NCBI GenBank assembly: GCA_003224995.1
Contig: QIAI01000199.1
Span: 1 to 6,708, forward strand
Direction of reading: 5' to 3'
Origin: Acidobacteriota bacterium
GTDB lineage: Bacteria; Acidobacteriota; Terriglobia; Terriglobales; Acidobacteriaceae
DNA length: 6,708 bases
A model generated the notes under the pieces. The model saw only the letters and a program-made list of their open reading frames with translations, was not told where the DNA came from and made no database searches. Within the stretch, counting starts at the first letter, position 1; every line of letters starts with the position of its first letter. Positions 3,794 to 6,708 of the stretch are shown piece after piece. Made by a program: the position numbers and the translations under genes.

Positions 3794-6708
3794 AAGGTCA
3801 GAGAGAGACGCGCCAGAATGTTCGAAAGTGACTTGAGCGCGTCGCCATATGCGAAATTTCCGACGTGACCGATGAGCGCATCGATTTCCGACGCGGTTAG
3901 TACATTCGAAAGTTGCGGACGAACCTCGAGGATAAGGTCGGAAGCTTCTCCGTCGTCGGCTTCGAGAAGCCTCTTTAACCGCGCAAGCGGTTGGGCAACG
4001 GCAGCCGGCTCAACGTAGTGTGTGACGGGAACAGGAGTTGGGGATTCAGCAGGGACTGCGATCCGGATTGCCGCAATCGCCGCGTCCAGGAATTGTGAGA
4101 GCGCTTCGAGGTCCGGCTCAACGGCTCGCTTCGATTCGATGGCCGCTTCGACTTTAGCGGCTATTTCCGCCAGAGAGTCAACGCCAAGATTCGCCGACGC
4201 GCCTTTGAGGGAATGGGCGATTCGTCGAGCGGCGGTCACGTCCTCGGTTGCGATCGCGGCCCTGATATCCGACGGTGCTGCAGATTGAGAATCGGCGAAA
4301 CGTGCAAGGAGGGATTCGTAGCGTTTGCGATTACCACCGGTGCGCCTTAGAGCGGTTGTGGTGTCAATTCCCGGAATCACCAGCGAATCTGGAACACTTA
4401 TGGGAGGCGTCCCCTCAGAAGTTGCAGCCGCAGAAGCACGCGGAGGAATCCACCGCAGCAAGGTGTCGAACAGCTTGTCCGGATCGATAGGCTTGGCGAG
4501 ATGGTCGTTCATGCCCGCTTGCAGGCACTTTTCGCGATCGCCTGCCATGACGTTTGCGGTCATAGCGATGATGGGCAGCGAGCGAAAACGCGGATTCGAG
4601 CGGATTGTCATCGTGGCTGCCACGCCGTCTAAAACAGGCATCTGCATATCCATCAACACCAGGTCGTAGTCGTCCTTTTCGATCATTTGGACTGCAATCT
4701 GGCCATTCTCCGCCTGCGAGATCGACAGATGAGCGTCTTCGAGCAGCCCCAGAGCGACTTCACGGTTGAGTTCGTTATCTTCAACGAGCAACACGCGTGC
4801 CCCATGCAAACATCCGAGATCCCGTGCTGAGGGGATGGCAGCTGGAATCTGGCGCTCCCTCTCTTGGTCACCATTCAATGCCTGAACAACGGAATCGAAC
4901 AACATCGAAGGGGTGACCGGCTTGATCAAGACATTCGCAAAGGCTGTTTCCTCCGCACGTTTCAGTACTTCTTCACGCCCGTAAGCGGTCACCATAACCA
5001 GGGGTGGAGGCGAGAGAAGTTTCGGCAGTGAGCGAATGCGTTTGCCGGTCTCGATGCCATCAATTTCAGGCATTTGCCAGTCCACAAAAACTACGTCGTA
5101 CGGTTTGCCCTGTTCAGCGGCCTGGCTGACCATTTCGATTCCCTCTTGTCCCGAAGGAGCTTCGTCGGCCACGAAGGTCATACTACTCAGCATGCTCGAA
5201 AGGACTTCACGCGCCTGCGCATTATCGTCGATGATTAAGACGCGACGGCCCCGCAGGTCCGGCCGGTCAAAACGCCTCGAAATGGCTTCCCCCTTACCCA
5301 AATACGCAGTGAACCAAAATGTGCTGCCCTTGCCGACATCGCTCGTAACTCCAACATCGCCCCCCATCAATTTTGCTAACCGTTTAGAGATTGCAAGGCC
5401 CAGTCCGGTGCCGCCGTGTTGACGTGTGGTGGACGCGTCGGCCTGTTCGAATGCTTGGAAAAGTCGCCCTCTCTGTTCTTCGGTCAAGCCAATACCCGTG
5501 TCTCTGACAGAGAAACGGACCAGCTGGCCCCGCTCGTCTTCTTCCTCCATGCGAGCCTTTACGACGATTTCTCCATGCTCCGTAAACTTCACCGCATTGT
5601 TGCAGAAGTTGATCAGGATTTGTCCCAAACGCAGCGGGTCGCCTTTGGGGGAGGTGGACACCGAGGAGTCAACATCGAAAATCAGCTCGAGGCCTTTGGC
5701 CCTAGCTTTCTCAGAAATCAAATCGCTGACATTTTCCAGAACTCTGTCGAGATCAAAATCGATGTGTTCGATCGTCAGTTTTCCTGCCTCCACCTTCGAG
5801 AAATCCAGAATGTCATTGATGACTCCCAAGAGGTGTTGGCCGGACTGCTGTATCTTCCGGACATAGCCCTTCTGACGAGGATTCAGATTGGTTTTCAGCG
5901 CCAGATGAGACATGCCGATGATGGCGTTCATTGGCGTCCTAATCTCGTGGCTCATATTCGCAAGAAATTCCGATTTGACGCGCGTGGCCTTTTCAGCCAC
6001 CTCCTTGGCAGCCAGGATCTCCGCTTCGGCGCGAATACGTTCCGTGATATCGCGAAAGGTCACGACCGAGCCAACGACTTTGTCCTCCTTGAGGATAGGC
6101 GCAGCGGTGTACTCCACGGGAAGTTGGGTTCCGTCCTTGCGCCATAGAACTTCGTCGGAGACCATGCGATGAATGCCATCGCGCGAGGTCAAGTGCATCT
6201 TGCATTCTTCGCGCGGATACCGGGTGCCATTAGGGCGGGCATAGTGAATCTGCGCGTGCGTCAACTGCCCGACGAGTTCTTCCGGTGTGTAACCCAACAT
6301 CCCGGCTCCAGTGGGATTCACGAAGGCCATCAGCCCATCGGTGTTGAACCCGAAGATGCCTTCTCCAACCGAAGCCAGAATCAGACGGGAGCGCTCTTCG
6401 ACCGCTGCCAGAGCTTCCGCCTGTTGTTTGGTATTCTCCAGGAGTTTTCTGGTCTTGATGTTCACCGACAGGATTTCCGCGTTCATTGCGATCGTGGGCA
6501 GCAGCGCTTCGAGCAATGAGTGTTGGCGGCCCAAGAGAGCGGAGACCGTTGCAAATTCCAGAACACCGATCAGGGTTTCGTTATTGAGAATGGGGACAAA
6601 GAACACTTTGCCGGGAACCACGGTTCCTATGCCTGTGGATACGCGCAGAGTCTCGCCATCGCCGGGGCAAAGTTCGAGAGTACGGCGCTCTAGAGCGGCC
6701 TGACCGAC
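3787..6708 (-). CDS. Hybrid sensor histidine kinase, GAF-PAS-HisKA-HATPase-REC-REC-HPt, 5' partial
   Basis: The frame is open to the right edge, so the N-terminus (often a membrane or HAMP sensor part in such kinases) is missing; a GTG at 6621 is internal, since the codons before it continue the GAF domain (VGQAALERRTLELCPG). Counting visible codons from the edge (973 in total): GAF C-terminal half about 1-80, a coiled-coil linker to 105, PAS/PAC 105-225 (ending TFRDITERIRAEAE), HisKA with His254 in SHEIRTP, HATPase with N-box, DTGIG at 403-407 and GGTGLGL at 432-438. REC1 has Asp543, Thr574 and Lys596; REC2 has Asp687, Thr717 and Lys739. HPt has His832 in AHSLKGASANLG. All catalytic and phosphotransfer residues are present. 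A Pro-rich linker and a helical module (about 905-973) close the protein. It is a membrane-linked or cytosolic multistep phosphorelay kinase; the signal is unknown. It is the first visible gene of an operon with the receiver/phosphatase, whose ribosome site lies in this gene's final codons. Confidence 0.93.
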   Translation of the reverse strand, partial: VGQAALERRTLELCPGDGETLRVSTGIGTVVPGKVFFVPILNNETLIGVLEFATVSALLGRQHSLLEALLPTIAMNAEILSVNIKTRKLLENTKQQAEALAAVEERSRLILASVGEGIFGFNTDGLMAFVNPTGAGMLGYTPEELVGQLTHAQIHYARPNGTRYPREECKMHLTSRDGIHRMVSDEVLWRKDGTQLPVEYTAAPILKEDKVVGSVVTFRDITERIRAEAEILAAKEVAEKATRVKSEFLANMSHEIRTPMNAIIGMSHLALKTNLNPRQKGYVRKIQQSGQHLLGVINDILDFSKVEAGKLTIEHIDFDLDRVLENVSDLISEKARAKGLELIFDVDSSVSTSPKGDPLRLGQILINFCNNAVKFTEHGEIVVKARMEEEDERGQLVRFSVRDTGIGLTEEQRGRLFQAFEQADASTTRQHGGTGLGLAISKRLAKLMGGDVGVTSDVGKGSTFWFTAYLGKGEAISRRFDRPDLRGRRVLIIDDNAQAREVLSSMLSSMTFVADEAPSGQEGIEMVSQAAEQGKPYDVVFVDWQMPEIDGIETGKRIRSLPKLLSPPPLVMVTAYGREEVLKRAEETAFANVLIKPVTPSMLFDSVVQALNGDQERERQIPAAIPSARDLGCLHGARVLLVEDNELNREVALGLLEDAHLSISQAENGQIAVQMIEKDDYDLVLMDMQMPVLDGVAATMTIRSNPRFRSLPIIAMTANVMAGDREKCLQAGMNDHLAKPIDPDKLFDTLLRWIPPRASAAATSEGTPPISVPDSLVIPGIDTTTALRRTGGNRKRYESLLARFADSQSAAPSDIRAAIATEDVTAARRIAHSLKGASANLGVDSLAEIAAKVEAAIESKRAVEPDLEALSQFLDAAIAAIRIAVPAESPTPVPVTHYVEPAAVAQPLARLKRLLEADDGEASDLILEVRPQLSNVLTASEIDALIGHVGNFAYGDALKSLSNILARLSLTLE

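Noticed and set aside
5416..6147. Long plus-strand open frame of about 240 codons opposite the kinase
   Set aside because: The minus strand over the same bases encodes conserved HisKA, HATPase and PAS motifs; the plus frame has no motifs and is a shadow.

Overview
The window looks like chromosomal DNA from a Gram-negative, moderately GC-rich bacterium, most likely an acidobacterium (Terriglobia-like). Three things suggest this: a small beta-barrel outer-membrane protein ending in a C-terminal Phe, an IPT/TIG-domain lipoprotein, and a very large hybrid histidine kinase followed by a receiver/SpoIIE-type phosphatase. The taxonomic guess comes from protein style only; there is no rRNA or other marker gene.

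Left part, plus strand. Positions 3-785 hold the 3' part of a gene that starts before the window. Its product has a Gly-His motif near the left edge and an Asn-Asn-Cys-Ala-Asp motif further on, a pattern like circularly permuted papain-fold (LRAT/NlpC-P60/DUF4105-like) enzymes, and it ends in one membrane segment. About 0.5 kb follows with no convincing gene, only a weak 44-codon reading frame and two short hairpins. Next come a short lipoprotein with one IPT/TIG fold (1303-1704) and a small outer-membrane beta-barrel protein (1980-2642). Neither of these two starts at the longest possible start codon if the signal peptides are taken as guides.

Right part, minus strand, convergent with the left part and separated from it by 32 bp. 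A two-component operon reads leftward from beyond the right edge. Its first gene, open at the window edge, encodes a hybrid histidine kinase: GAF remnant, PAS, HisKA, HATPase, two receivers, HPt and a further C-terminal helical module. Four bases after its stop comes a receiver domain, whose reading frame runs into a SpoIIE/RsbU-type PP2C phosphatase in a different frame. The receiver and phosphatase appear to be one fused response regulator/phosphatase split by a single net frameshift near 3395-3410.

Working model (inference): the kinase senses a signal through its missing N-terminal part and its GAF/PAS domains, passes phosphate through its receivers and HPt, and the last receiver controls the phosphatase, which in this family dephosphorylates STAS-type anti-anti-sigma factors. 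No mobile element, CRISPR array, tRNA or rRNA was seen. No clearly new multi-gene system was found; the frameshifted regulator and the partial papain-like protein are the points most worth checking.
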